Below, one piece after another: positions 49,383-58,189 of a stretch of 64,000 nucleotides of DNA (the stretch's first letter is position 1; each line of letters begins with the position of its first letter). The notes under the pieces are model-generated. The model had not been told where the DNA came from. It ran no database searches and saw nothing but the letters and a program-made list of their open reading frames with translations. The DNA lies in assembly GCF_940670765.1 (NCBI RefSeq), contig NZ_CALNVW010000023.1:94824-158823 (forward strand), given 5' to 3'. The DNA is from Streptomyces sp. A 4/2. GTDB lineage: Bacteria > Actinomycetota > Actinomycetes > Streptomycetales > Streptomycetaceae. A program made the position numbers and the translations under genes.

Positions 49383-49607
49383 CTACTCAGCTGCGTCCGG
49401 CTGGACGGCCTTCTTCGCCGCCATTTCTAGTTTGTACCGATCCTGCTCCGTCGCCGTTGCCTCGGCCGACACGGCGTTCAAGAACCGGTGCGCGGCCTCA
49501 CGCCAGGGGGCCCACGCTTCCACGCTGTACGGGCCGCTCACTGCCCTCTGCCGCGCCTCGGCTGAGGCGCGCGCCAGCCTGATCAGGTCATCACTCGGTT
49601 TTGCCAC
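49383..49607 (-). CDS. Small helical protein of unknown function
   Basis: A reverse-strand protein of ~74 residues from a GTG at 49607 (the frame is open further upstream). Helical and charged: DDLIRLARASAEARQRAV, EAWAPWREAAHRFLNAV. No family recognised. Start uncertain, since the only GAGG is ~13 nt upstream. It converges on the late terminator, so it may be the first non-phage gene or a lysogen-expressed one. Confidence 0.45.
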   Translation of the reverse strand: MAKPSDDLIRLARASAEARQRAVSGPYSVEAWAPWREAAHRFLNAVSAEATATEQDRYKLEMAAKKAVQPDAAE

Positions 49608-49759
49608 GGCCGGATCGTAAACCTCAGTGCGATGCGCTTCGAAGGCGGGCCCCCTGGTGTGATGCGCGTCTCCGGTATGTGCCCTCACCTGGGGGAACGG
49701 CGACAATTCGTCGAAGTGTCTGCGTGTATGCCAGCCGTGGGCTCACACTGAGGGGACCG

Positions 49760-49792
49760 CCGTCCTACTCCTCCCCCCCTGGAGTAGGGCGG
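49760..49792 (-). terminator. Hairpin
   Basis: Stem CCGTCCTACTCC (49760-49771) with GGAGTAGGGCGG (49781-49792), one G-U pair, C-rich loop. It lies after the reverse gene ending at 49854 and fits its terminator. Confidence 0.6.
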
Positions 49793-49853
49793 CGCCGCAC
49801 CCCTTGTGGTGCCGTCAGCAATCCAGCTGTTGACTGCTGCTGAGGCGCCTTTG

Positions 49854-50486
49854 TCATGCCGGTTGGTCACCGAGGGGCACCTTGACTACTGGCTCCCACT
49901 CGTACATGCGGTTGTCTCGGTGGATGATGATCAAATCGGCGTGGGTGATCCGAGCCCGCGCGGGCTCGATATCAGCTGATGCGATGGTCTCCTCGAACGG
50001 CGTCTTCGGTCCTGTGGCATTGCTGTAGCCGACGGAGACGTGGGGTGTGAAGCCCTCGGCTGTTTCCGGCACTTCGGGTAAGACTTCACCGATCGAGGCA
50101 CGGATGGCGTCCCGCACTGCGCGGACGGGGCTGTCGGGCTGCGCGGGAATGAGGATCGCCTCGGGGTCGACGACCGGCTTGGACAATGTCACGTCGAAGG
50201 CGGGGACCGCGGCCAGGCGCTCGCGCGCGGTACCGACGATCGCGGTCACATCTGCTTGGTCGACCTCGCCGACGAACCCGACGCCCTGCATGGTCAGATG
50301 CAGCCATTCGTCGGGGATGGGGTCGACTCCCTCGATAGGGGCCAGTGCTGCCCGGTACTGCGCTGCAAGGCGGTGGACGTCGCCCTGGCCGTCGAAGGTG
50401 AGGTGCCAGGTGTAGAAGCGGCGGCCCACAGTCCAGCCGGGCCGCCACCACCAGTGATCGCGCATGTGCTCAGGTCCTGAGTTCAT
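49854..50486 (-). CDS. 2H phosphoesterase / 2'-5' RNA ligase family protein
   Basis: A 210-residue reverse-strand protein from ATG 50486 (an ATG at 50465 is an alternative). The two 2H motifs are HLTMQGV and HVSVGYS, each H-x-T/S, roughly 100 residues apart, as in the LigT/2'-5' RNA ligase-like family that acts on cyclic phosphates in RNA or nucleotides. Starts inside the 3' end of the HTH/TPR regulator gene, so the two are co-transcribed. A chromosomal Streptomyces-type gene. Confidence 0.75.
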   Translation of the reverse strand: MNSGPEHMRDHWWWRPGWTVGRRFYTWHLTFDGQGDVHRLAAQYRAALAPIEGVDPIPDEWLHLTMQGVGFVGEVDQADVTAIVGTARERLAAVPAFDVTLSKPVVDPEAILIPAQPDSPVRAVRDAIRASIGEVLPEVPETAEGFTPHVSVGYSNATGPKTPFEETIASADIEPARARITHADLIIIHRDNRMYEWEPVVKVPLGDQPA

Positions 50487-51957
50487 GCGCGAGATCCAAC
50501 CAGCCTGCGGCCTCTCCTGACGAGAGGGCCAGTTGCTGTGGTGCGGAGTCGGCGCACCAGTCAACGATGGTCCGCCGGGCAGATGCGGTTGCGTTGGAGT
50601 CCGCTACAGGGCGGCCTGTCATGGCTGCTGCCAGCTCACGCATGCGTTGCGTCACTGGCCCCATCCTTCGCTCGGCGGGCATCGCGAGGACTGGCAGCAG
50701 GGCTTCCAGGACGCCTTCGGGATGACCGCAGGCGAGGAGGGCAGTGGCCTGGCTGATGTGGATCTGGGCCTCGGTGCCGTACGCGCGGACGGGCTGCGCG
50801 GCCAGCAGTTCGAGGGCCGTCTGAGTCTCGGCCAATGCCGCCTGGGGGCGCCCGATCCGCAGGTGTACGGCTGCCGCGTAGTTCTCCTGGCGGGCCTGCG
50901 GACAGGAGAAGAGCCCGCCGACGTCGTCGCCTCCCGTAGCGTTTTCACGGGCCTGGACGGCGCGGGCCAGTGCGCCTTCGGCCTCGTCGACGGCGCCCAG
51001 GACGGACCACGCGTCCGCCTCCTGGCAGGCGAGGAGGGCGCCGACTGTGCCGTCGACGGTGACAAGCGAGCCGCGCCGGGCATGGTTCACCGCATCGCGT
51101 AGTCGGCCGTCCCACAGGGCGACCTTGGAACGGGTGGAGTAGACCCAGGCACGGAGTGCTGCGTGACCGGCGTTTTCTGCGCAGAGCCACGCGGTTCGCC
51201 CGTGGGTGTCGGCCGCCCGCAGGTTTCCGAGATCGGAGGACATCCAGGCGAGGAGCCCACACACGTAGCCGGCGGACACGTACAGGTCAGCTGACTGGCG
51301 AGGTGGCTGGTGCCCTTCGAGGAGGCGGAACACGCGGTCACGGAGCTCGCGGGTACGGCGGAACATAAGCAGGGGATCACCGGTGAGGTAGTCACCGGCC
51401 AGGGTCTGGACGTCGGCGAAGAGCTGTTCCAGAGCGATGTCACCGACATTGGTCGACTCGGCCCACTGCGCCCAGCTCGCGGACTCCGCGGCGGCTGCAA
51501 GGACTCGGTCAGGCTCCGGCTCGGGGTCGGCCGGTTGGATAGATTCCTGTGAGTGCGGTGTCGGCTCGGGAACGTGGTCGAGGACCCGGAGGTCTCCCTC
51601 CGGGAGCGCTCGCCGGTCTTCGATGTCGAGCAGGTCTTCGACGGTGCAGCCGTATGTGACGGCCAGAGCGGCGAGGACCTGAAGGGTCGGGCGGCGGGAG
51701 CTCGGCCCAGGCCACTTCTCCCACTTGGCGACGAGGGAAGCATCTGCTGCGATGGCGGGCCCTGGGGCGGTGGACAGCCGGTCGGCCGCCTTCTGCAACG
51801 TCCAGCCGAGCGCGTGGCGCCATGCTTCCCGTGGGCGCATGCGCCAGCGGCTGCGCATCTCGACGGCGACCTGTTCCGTGGTGAATCCGCAGGCTGTCAT
51901 TTCGTGGCGCAGGGCCTCACGGTCGGCTTTGCTGCCCTGCGGTGGTTGTGGCGTCAT
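50470..51957 (-). CDS. HTH (XRE-type) regulator with TPR-like domain
   Basis: A 495-residue protein. The N-terminal ~110 residues hold an atypical XRE helix-turn-helix (MRPREAWRHALGWTLQKAADRL, then VAKWEKWPG, RRPTLQVLAALAVTYGCTVEDLL). A Pro/Glu linker is followed by ~330 residues of TPR-like helices (NLRAADTHGRTAWLCAENAGHAALRAWVYSTRSKVALWDGR in pieces). Such proteins in Streptomyces often sense peptides or small molecules. ATG 51957 has AGGGAGAG upstream. Divergent from the operon starting at 52293. Confidence 0.75.
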   Translation of the reverse strand: MTPQPPQGSKADREALRHEMTACGFTTEQVAVEMRSRWRMRPREAWRHALGWTLQKAADRLSTAPGPAIAADASLVAKWEKWPGPSSRRPTLQVLAALAVTYGCTVEDLLDIEDRRALPEGDLRVLDHVPEPTPHSQESIQPADPEPEPDRVLAAAAESASWAQWAESTNVGDIALEQLFADVQTLAGDYLTGDPLLMFRRTRELRDRVFRLLEGHQPPRQSADLYVSAGYVCGLLAWMSSDLGNLRAADTHGRTAWLCAENAGHAALRAWVYSTRSKVALWDGRLRDAVNHARRGSLVTVDGTVGALLACQEADAWSVLGAVDEAEGALARAVQARENATGGDDVGGLFSCPQARQENYAAAVHLRIGRPQAALAETQTALELLAAQPVRAYGTEAQIHISQATALLACGHPEGVLEALLPVLAMPAERRMGPVTQRMRELAAAMTGRPVADSNATASARRTIVDWCADSAPQQLALSSGEAAGWLDLAHELRT

Positions 51958-52292
51958 CAACTCTCCCTGCGTGCGGGGGGATTCGCTCACGGTAGCCACT
52001 ACGTCACCCGCGCGATGGCGGGTCGGTGATGCTGAGGCCGCGGCACCGTCCACAAGACGCCATGGACTGTGAAGGCGGTGCAGGTCAGGACGTTGCAGGA
52101 CGGCCAGAAAAGTTGGACACCGCGGCCCGCGACGGGAGGCGCGGCTGTTGGGACTGTTTAGGGACCATCAGAATCACGCCCCCGGGGACTCTCCCGTGCA
52201 GACAGCACCCGACGCCCCGGCCGCTCACATTCAGACCCCGGCGACCGCTGACACGGCCCCAGGGCGTGGCCACCCTGACGAAAGCAGCCGAC
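51958..52292. promoter_or_regulatory. Divergent intergenic region
   Basis: 335 bp between the reverse HTH/TPR gene and the forward DUF6415-like gene. It must hold divergent promoters; I see no certain -35/-10 pair. No clear hairpin or repeat was found. Confidence 0.4.
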
Positions 52293-53072
52293 ATGATCCA
52301 CGCTACTGCCACTCCCAGACCGTCGACAGACGTCGCCAGGCCCATGGATCTCGAACAGATGCGGGCGGTAGCAACTCGGTTGCTCGCGGCGGGCGAGGCG
52401 CCCCCGGCAGATGGCCTCCTCGCTGAGATCAAGGTGCTGCGCGGCTTCGTCGCGCAGCTCGTCCCCGCGGTTGCCCGGCTGGCCGCCGAACGCCCTGTGA
52501 ACGATGGGCTGGGGGCTGCGGCGTGGGCAGGTATCGGTGAGGCGCGTCGTCGTCTGGGCCACACCACTGGGCATACGGGGCCAGTGCTGCTCGCGGAGGC
52601 ACAGCGTCTGTCCCGCTCCGTGGTCGCCCTGTGCACGCACATGGAGAGTTTGGGGGCGGCGGACGACGCTGAGGCCATCGCCCCCTGGTCGCCGCCGCAG
52701 GGGGCCAGTGTTGATCTTGTCGCCACGGGCAAGTACTGGGACGCAGTACGGGTTGCTACGGGACTCGGCCGGTGTGTCGTCGACCGCCTGGGCCCGCAGT
52801 GCGGAGCTGTCATCGAGGACGCGTACGGGATGGTCCTCTACTGGCTCATCGAGCCCGGAGCGGCCGACGCGTGGGAGCTGCCGCAGCACACCGTCGGCGT
52901 CCTCGGACCGCACACGTACGTGGCCGTGCCGCCCGTAGGTCGCACCAGCGCGCCCGGGTTGCACTGGGCCGTCCCGGTGTCGCCGCTGTGCTACCTCACC
53001 GATCCCGAGCTGCTGCACGCCGCGCTCACCGCTGAAATCGCTCTCGCATACGGGCCCCGCTATGACAGCTGA
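52293..53072 (+). CDS. DUF6415-like fusion protein
   Basis: A 259-residue protein. Residues ~20-115 resemble DUF6415-like Streptomyces proteins (DLEQMRAVATRLLAAGE, EIKVLRGFVAQLVPAV, GIGEARRRLGHT). Residues ~135-259 are a second module with GAVIEDAYGMVLYWL, ELPQHTVGVLG and TYVAVPP, seen in other actinobacterial hypotheticals. The start at 52293 is chosen from the onset of similarity; its ribosome site is weak. First gene of the operon running to 56679. Confidence 0.55.
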   Translation: MIHATATPRPSTDVARPMDLEQMRAVATRLLAAGEAPPADGLLAEIKVLRGFVAQLVPAVARLAAERPVNDGLGAAAWAGIGEARRRLGHTTGHTGPVLLAEAQRLSRSVVALCTHMESLGAADDAEAIAPWSPPQGASVDLVATGKYWDAVRVATGLGRCVVDRLGPQCGAVIEDAYGMVLYWLIEPGAADAWELPQHTVGVLGPHTYVAVPPVGRTSAPGLHWAVPVSPLCYLTDPELLHAALTAEIALAYGPRYDS

Positions 53073-53268
53073 GCCACCTCTCGTCGTGCCCGCGCGCGCC
53101 ATGGACCCCGTCCCGTGCGTCCCCTCGCGGAGAGCCGAGGCGAAGGGCCAGTGCCAGGTCGTAGACCTGGACGGCGAGCTGGCAGCACAGGCATCCACGG
53201 TGCTGTGGCGCGGCGACCCGATCACCCCGGCCGATATCAGCCGAGGACGAAGCCGCGCCCATGGGTGA
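53062..53268 (+). CDS. Small protein of unknown function
   Basis: A 68-residue protein overlapping the previous stop. Polar, Pro/Arg-rich N-terminal half, then CQVVDLDGELAAQASTVLWRG. No family recognised; overlaps at both ends indicate translation coupling. Confidence 0.5.
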   Translation: MTAEPPLVVPARAMDPVPCVPSRRAEAKGQCQVVDLDGELAAQASTVLWRGDPITPADISRGRSRAHG

Positions 53269-53377
53269 GCGCCATGGGTGCTTGACCGTGCTGGCCAGCC
53301 CGAGTTGCTTCGGGTTCCTCGCGTTCGTCGGCCTTTGGTTCGCCGCCTGCGCCTGGCACGACCTCGTCACGAGGTAG
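53261..53377 (+). CDS. 38-residue membrane peptide
   Basis: The ATG at 53261 overlaps the previous stop (TGA 53266-53268). It encodes MGERHGCLTVLASPSCF then GFLAFVGLWFAACAWHD and LVTR, i.e. one TM helix with three Cys. Frame overlap and hydrophobicity support expression; function unknown. Confidence 0.5.
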   Translation: MGERHGCLTVLASPSCFGFLAFVGLWFAACAWHDLVTR

Positions 53378-53441
53378 CTCGATTGGAACTCGTTCACGGA
53401 TCAACGCCAACAGACAACGCGATCCCACAAGGAGGCGGTCG

Positions 53442-54647
53442 GTGACCCTCGCAACGAACGAGAACACGACAGTGAACCCGGCGCTGCTGCACACCGCGAC
53501 TCAGCGGACCATCGCCCGCGCGATCAAGGACCTCTGGCCCGACAGGAAGGTGGCTCTTGGCCCCCAGTGCCCGAGCGTCACTTCCTACGTCTGCCGGGTC
53601 ACCGTTGACGACGAGGAGTTGATCGCCAAGTACAGCTGGCTGGGCATCTCCTTGGTGTCCATCCTGCGGGGCGCCGGGGGGACGTGGAAGGAGGTCCAGG
53701 AAGCACAGCGTGCGTATGTCCAGAGCGCCGAACTGCTGACGGCGCGCGAGGCGCAGAACCTGGAGTTCCTCCGTAGGCTCGGGCGGCCTCGGGTGTGTGA
53801 GACGGCCGGCATGCACGGCGGAGTTCTCCTCACACGGATCGCGGCCGGGACACCTCTGGCTGACGAACTGGCGGCCCGCCCGTGGGACACGGGCGCTCTC
53901 CTCGACACGGTCCTTCTCCCCCTCGGCGATCTGCACGGCCCGGCCGGCGCCGAGTGCCTGCGCGGAGCGGCACCGATCGGTGAGCGGTCCGTCGTCGGCG
54001 TCTTCCGCCGGAAGTTCAACGGCCTGAGCGCCAACAGCTATCTGCGGGCGCTCGGCCGGGACAGCGGGCTCCCGGAGAACGAGCGCCAGGAGATCGTGGA
54101 GCTCGTCCAGCACGCGGTGTGGCGGCTGCTTCGGATAGCAGGCGCCATCTCACCCCGCCAGGACGTCGTCGTCTTCGGCGACCTCAAGCCCGAGCACGTG
54201 TATATCGACGGCCCCCGCCTCACCTACATCGACCCGGCCGTGCAGTGGGCGGCCGGGCCTCAGCCGGACATCGCGAAGCTTCTCGGCCGGACGCTGCTTC
54301 TCGCCCTCGGACACCCTGACCCGCGCGCTGGACGACAGATCGTGCAGGGGGTCGCCTCCGTTCTCGCGAGACACGTTGCGGCGTTACCCGAGCACGAGCG
54401 GACGGGACGGCTCCGTGAGGTCATGGTTCTGTGGCTCATGGACACCGTCAGCATCCTGAGTACGTGTCTCAGCGCGCCGACGGGGCTCCCCCTGGCACCC
54501 CATCAGGGGGCCCTCGTGGCGAAGGCCCGGACGGTGGCGGGCATCGTGGACAGGGTGAGTGCGCTCCTCGTCGGGGCGATGGCCGGGCCCCGGCTCCTGG
54601 ACGCCGCCTTCTCCGAGGTCGAGCACACCGCTGGGAGCCCTCGATGA
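53442..54647 (+). CDS. Kinase-like phosphotransferase (APH-type fold)
   Basis: A 401-residue protein with a GGAGG ribosome site. N-lobe LIAKYSWLGISL carries the putative ATP lysine. The catalytic loop is FGDLKPEHVYID (Brenner-type H-x-D with Phe for His) and the metal site YIDPA. Resembles actinobacterial aminoglycoside-phosphotransferase-like and Ser/Thr-kinase-like proteins; substrate unknown. It is followed with a 4-nt overlap by a dehydrogenase gene. Confidence 0.62.
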   Translation: MTLATNENTTVNPALLHTATQRTIARAIKDLWPDRKVALGPQCPSVTSYVCRVTVDDEELIAKYSWLGISLVSILRGAGGTWKEVQEAQRAYVQSAELLTAREAQNLEFLRRLGRPRVCETAGMHGGVLLTRIAAGTPLADELAARPWDTGALLDTVLLPLGDLHGPAGAECLRGAAPIGERSVVGVFRRKFNGLSANSYLRALGRDSGLPENERQEIVELVQHAVWRLLRIAGAISPRQDVVVFGDLKPEHVYIDGPRLTYIDPAVQWAAGPQPDIAKLLGRTLLLALGHPDPRAGRQIVQGVASVLARHVAALPEHERTGRLREVMVLWLMDTVSILSTCLSAPTGLPLAPHQGALVAKARTVAGIVDRVSALLVGAMAGPRLLDAAFSEVEHTAGSPR

Positions 54648-55549
54648 GCGGCCCGGTCGTGGGGATTGTCGGGGCAGGTGCCGTCGGACAGACCCTCGCC
54701 GCCAGTCTCGTCGCCGCCGCGCTACCCGGACGGCTTCTCGTTGTGTCCCGACAACCGGACCAGGCCCGCGGCTTGACCGCCGACCTCCAGGACCTCGCGC
54801 TCGCCGCCGGATCGCGCACGCAGGTCGAGCCCGGCGAGATCGCCGATCTGTACGGGTGTGACGCGGTAGTGGTCGCCCTGCGTACGGCCTTCAAGAACAC
54901 TGCCGCCCGGGACATCCGCCGCGGCGGCGCTGCCGCCAACGCTCCCGTTCTCGGGGCCCTCGCGCGGGACCTGCGCGGGTACGACGGGACCGTCCTCGTC
55001 GTGACGAATCCCGTGGACCTGATGGCCCGCCGCTTCGCCGAAGTGTCGGGCTGCACCCGGGTCTTCGGGATCGGGTCGAACCTCGACTCGGCCAGGTACC
55101 GGCTCTTGCTGGCCCGGTACGCCCAGGTGTCGCCGGACCTGGTGCGCGGCCACGTGATCGGCGAGCACGGTGACCGCGCGGTCGTGTGCGTGTCGACGAC
55201 CACCGTCGACAGCCGCCCGGTCACGGTCCCGGTGCACGTGGTCGTGGAAGACCTCCAGCGGCGACCCGCGCTGATCCGTACCGGCATCGGCCGTACCCGC
55301 TGCGGGCCCGCCGGTGCCGTGCTGTCCACGCTCCGCAAGACCCTCGGCCTGGTCGACGGCACCGAGGAACTGTCCGTGCCGTACGGCGACGTCTGGCTCG
55401 GGATTCCGATGCGCTTCACCGGAGGTAGGGCCGAAGCGCGCCTGCCCCAGCTCACCCGTACCGAACGCCTGCGTCTGGACTCTGCGGCCAGCAGCCTCCG
55501 CGACGCCTACACCCATCTCCCTGCCCACACCGAGAGGACTACCCCATGA
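54644..55549 (+). CDS. Lactate/malate dehydrogenase family protein
   Basis: A 301-residue NAD-dependent 2-hydroxyacid dehydrogenase. Rossmann motif IVGAGAVGQ (~7-15), TNPVDLMAR (~122-130), the substrate Arg and catalytic Asp in LDSARYR, and the catalytic His in GEHGDR. The loop that sets substrate choice (around RDIRRGGAAAN) differs from ordinary LDH or MDH, so the substrate is unknown. Overlaps its neighbours on both sides by ATGA, so it belongs to the kinase/HPrK-like operon rather than to central metabolism. Confidence 0.8.
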   Translation: MSGPVVGIVGAGAVGQTLAASLVAAALPGRLLVVSRQPDQARGLTADLQDLALAAGSRTQVEPGEIADLYGCDAVVVALRTAFKNTAARDIRRGGAAANAPVLGALARDLRGYDGTVLVVTNPVDLMARRFAEVSGCTRVFGIGSNLDSARYRLLLARYAQVSPDLVRGHVIGEHGDRAVVCVSTTTVDSRPVTVPVHVVVEDLQRRPALIRTGIGRTRCGPAGAVLSTLRKTLGLVDGTEELSVPYGDVWLGIPMRFTGGRAEARLPQLTRTERLRLDSAASSLRDAYTHLPAHTERTTP

Positions 55550-56679
55550 CCAGCGCTACCCGACTTGAGGCTGCAACTGCGGCCGTCACCGTGCTCAGTA
55601 ACCGCCCGGAGGTCACGGCCTGGGCCTTGCGTTACTTCGGCCCGTGGTGGAACGCCACTTCCGTGGACGCCGCTTCCGTGCGCGCCGACGCGGTGGTGAT
55701 CGCGGACGTCAACCGGGACGCCTGCGAGAAGATCACCCTTCTGATCCACGACGGCCGGCCCACCGACTCCGTGGACTACGCCAAGCACCCTCTACTGGTG
55801 GCACGTGATGGAGAGGACATCATCGCGACATCGCGGGACGAGGGAATCGCGTACCGCAGCACGCCGTCATCCAACCGTATCTTCCTGGCCGGGACCGACG
55901 CGCAGTCTCTCGCCCTGGCCGCCGCGCGCCTCGCGCGGGAGGCGATTCGTGGCCAGCTCCTGCGGGCCGGCTGGGCCGTGCTCCACTCCTCCGCCGTCGT
56001 GCGGCCGGACGACGGGGCGACCCTCCTCACCTTCGGCGACAAGGGGGCAGGGAAGACGACCACCGCACTGCTGCTCGCCTCTCGTGGCTGGCAACTCCTC
56101 GCCAACGACAGGGTGTTGGTCCGGCCGACCGGTGAGCGGGACGTAGAGGTAGTGCCGTGGCCGTCCGCTGCCGCACTCGGCCTCGGGCTGCTCCACTCGC
56201 TCGGCTGGGACATCCCCGCCCGGGAGCATCTGCGAGCCGGAGGCGCCTTCCACCCGACTCAGCACGAGTCCGTGACCGAGGCGTTGCTCGCTGGTGACCA
56301 CACGCCGCTGTGGGAGACCCCGAAGCGGGAGCGGAAGGTCCAGGTGTTCCCGGACCAGTTCCCGGACCTGTTCGATGTGCCGCTGGCAACCGGTGGGTGG
56401 GTGGTGGGCCTCCTCTTCCCGCAGATCGACGCAGGCATGGCACCGGATGCTCTCGACAGCACCCGAACGCTGGGGGAAGAAGACTTCATGTCGGGGGCGA
56501 CGGAGGACCGGTACCCGGACGTTTTCGGGCAGGCCCGGGGCGTGGACGGTGGCGGCAGGGAGAGTGCGCGCGCCGAGGTGGCATCGCGTCTCGCCATGCT
56601 GCCGCACCGCGCGGTCCGGTTGAATCACGACATCCCGGCGAGCGCGGCCCTGTTGAGCAAGGTCACCGACGCGGTCTGA
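55546..56679 (+). CDS. HPr-kinase-like P-loop protein
   Basis: A 377-residue protein. Walker A is GDKGAGKTTTALLLA (~163-177), with LANDRVLV after it as in HPr kinase-like proteins. The N-terminal ~155 residues are a separate domain. Related proteins occur as lasso-peptide kinases and in other modification clusters, so phosphorylation of a small protein or peptide is a possible role. Ends the translationally coupled kinase, dehydrogenase, HPrK-like set. Confidence 0.62.
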   Translation: MTSATRLEAATAAVTVLSNRPEVTAWALRYFGPWWNATSVDAASVRADAVVIADVNRDACEKITLLIHDGRPTDSVDYAKHPLLVARDGEDIIATSRDEGIAYRSTPSSNRIFLAGTDAQSLALAAARLAREAIRGQLLRAGWAVLHSSAVVRPDDGATLLTFGDKGAGKTTTALLLASRGWQLLANDRVLVRPTGERDVEVVPWPSAAALGLGLLHSLGWDIPAREHLRAGGAFHPTQHESVTEALLAGDHTPLWETPKRERKVQVFPDQFPDLFDVPLATGGWVVGLLFPQIDAGMAPDALDSTRTLGEEDFMSGATEDRYPDVFGQARGVDGGGRESARAEVASRLAMLPHRAVRLNHDIPASAALLSKVTDAV

Positions 56680-56846
56680 CTCAACCCGGCACGCGTGACC
56701 GGGAACCGTACGGCCCACTGTGCACACCACCCACGGCGACCAAATCGGGTCAAGGGTCGCACCAAGATCGCCCGCCCAGGCCGGAGTCCGGAAGTGCCGG
56801 CCGGGGCGGGTCTCCCACCCAAATGCACGAGAGAGAGGGAACACCC

Positions 56847-57059
56847 GTGACGGAACGCAGCGACACGGATTCCGGCAACCCAATCCAGTACGCGGCACTC
56901 AGCGTCAGCGCGCTGGGAGTCCGGGCCCGAGCTGACGGCCACAGCGGCTGGGCAGCATGGCGGGCCATTCGCCGGGAACACCCCAGTATCGCCTGGGTGG
57001 TGCCCCTTTACCTCATCGTTCTCGCCCTGCTGGTGGTCAGAATCGGCGTGAGTCTGTAA
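56847..57059 (+). CDS. Small membrane protein
   Basis: A 70-residue protein, GTG start with GAGAGAGGGA upstream. Polar N-terminal half, one C-terminal TM helix (IAWVVPLYLIVLALLVVRIGV). Unknown; closely spaced with the next gene. Confidence 0.55.
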   Translation: MTERSDTDSGNPIQYAALSVSALGVRARADGHSGWAAWRAIRREHPSIAWVVPLYLIVLALLVVRIGVSL

Positions 57060-57073
57060 GGACGGGTGGCGCT

Positions 57074-57259
57074 GTGAAGAGGACGTGGTCCACCGGGCAG
57101 TGCTGGCGCTGCGAGCGGCCGGACGTGCCCGTGCTGTGGCTCGGCCCTGTACAGAGTCTGGAACAGGGCGAGGCCCCGTTCTACTGCTGCGAGCCTTGCG
57201 TCCGGCGTCTCGAAGCGCTGGTGAAGGCGCACAACCGCCGGGGCCCCGCCTTGGCCTGA
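57074..57259 (+). CDS. Small zinc-finger-like protein
   Basis: A 61-residue protein, GTG start. Cys pairs CWRC and CCEPC (~10-46) suggest a zinc ribbon; basic C-terminus. No family recognised. Confidence 0.55.
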   Translation: MKRTWSTGQCWRCERPDVPVLWLGPVQSLEQGEAPFYCCEPCVRRLEALVKAHNRRGPALA

Positions 57260-57441
57260 CGAATCTTCGTCCCCGAACCGTGTGGCCCGGCCATGTTGCC
57301 GGGCCACACGCGTGTCTGGATGCCTGGGATGAGCAATTCAGGCATGCCCCGGACATGCACGAGAAATTTCGAGCAACACCCGCGCGGCGCCGGTCGATAG
57401 CGAGCATTCTGAGGATCCGACCATCGTGAAAGGTTGATCCC

Positions 57442-57660
57442 ATGGCGTTGGAATTTCTCGGCAGCAGCAATACGTCCCAGGGCGGCGGATGCCCCTCCTT
57501 CTACCGCGACACCGACACGGGCGACATCGTCGTTCAGGGGACCAAGCTCACTGACCCGGCCAAGATCGGCCAGCTCCTCCAGGTGAAGGAAGGCGAGGAA
57601 TTCGTCGTCGTTCCCGCCGTCCTGTTCGAGTACCACGCTGCGAAGGTGGCCGGTGCCTGA
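57442..57660 (+). CDS. Small protein of a DUF6879 cassette
   Basis: A 72-residue acidic protein (MALEFLGSSNTSQGGGCP, then DIVVQGTKLTDP and a VKEGEEFVVVPAVLF strand region). Overlaps the DUF6879 gene by 8 nt. Such small proteins regularly precede DUF6879 and HTH/DUF5753 genes in Streptomyces; role unknown. Confidence 0.65.
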   Translation: MALEFLGSSNTSQGGGCPSFYRDTDTGDIVVQGTKLTDPAKIGQLLQVKEGEEFVVVPAVLFEYHAAKVAGA

Positions 57661-58189
57661 GCTGGTCAGCGGCGAGGAGTTCCTCCAGCTGTTCAAGGAC
57701 TGCTCGCACACGGCGTTCCGCCTGGAGGTCCGCTCGTCGTACGGCATCCCGGACGAAGACGAGCCGTACCGGCGCTTCCTCGCGGGGAAGGCTCCGGGGC
57801 TCGGCTGGTTCGCCCCGTGGCTCGACCTCATGCGGACGGAGACCGGGACGGGGAAGCGGGTCGCACGGGTCCGGGTGATCGACGACCCGCCGTCGGACTA
57901 TCTGCGGTTCGAGCTGTGGGGGACGCCTCACAACCTCGCGGCCGGAGAGGACATCCGTTACCTGGGCCGGGACCAGGCCAAGGAGCTCGAACTACCCGAC
58001 TACGACTTCTGGGTATTCGACTCGCGGACCGTGGCCCGCCTTCAGTTCGGTGAGCACGACCGTTTCCTCGGCGTCGTGCTGTCGGAAGAGCCGACCGATG
58101 TCCTGCACCATGTGCAGTGGCGCGAGGCGGCGTGGCACCATGCGATCACCTTCGCGGACTACGAGCAGGAGAACACGCCCTCCAGGTGA
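57653..58189 (+). CDS. DUF6879 family protein
   Basis: A 178-residue protein, GTG start. Pattern FRLEVRSSYGIPDED near the start, then FELWGTPHN, DIRYL and DYDFWVFDS, typical of DUF6879. No known function. In Streptomyces the family is encoded beside HTH/DUF5753 regulators, as here, with which it overlaps by GTGA. Confidence 0.75.
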   Translation: MPELVSGEEFLQLFKDCSHTAFRLEVRSSYGIPDEDEPYRRFLAGKAPGLGWFAPWLDLMRTETGTGKRVARVRVIDDPPSDYLRFELWGTPHNLAAGEDIRYLGRDQAKELELPDYDFWVFDSRTVARLQFGEHDRFLGVVLSEEPTDVLHHVQWREAAWHHAITFADYEQENTPSR

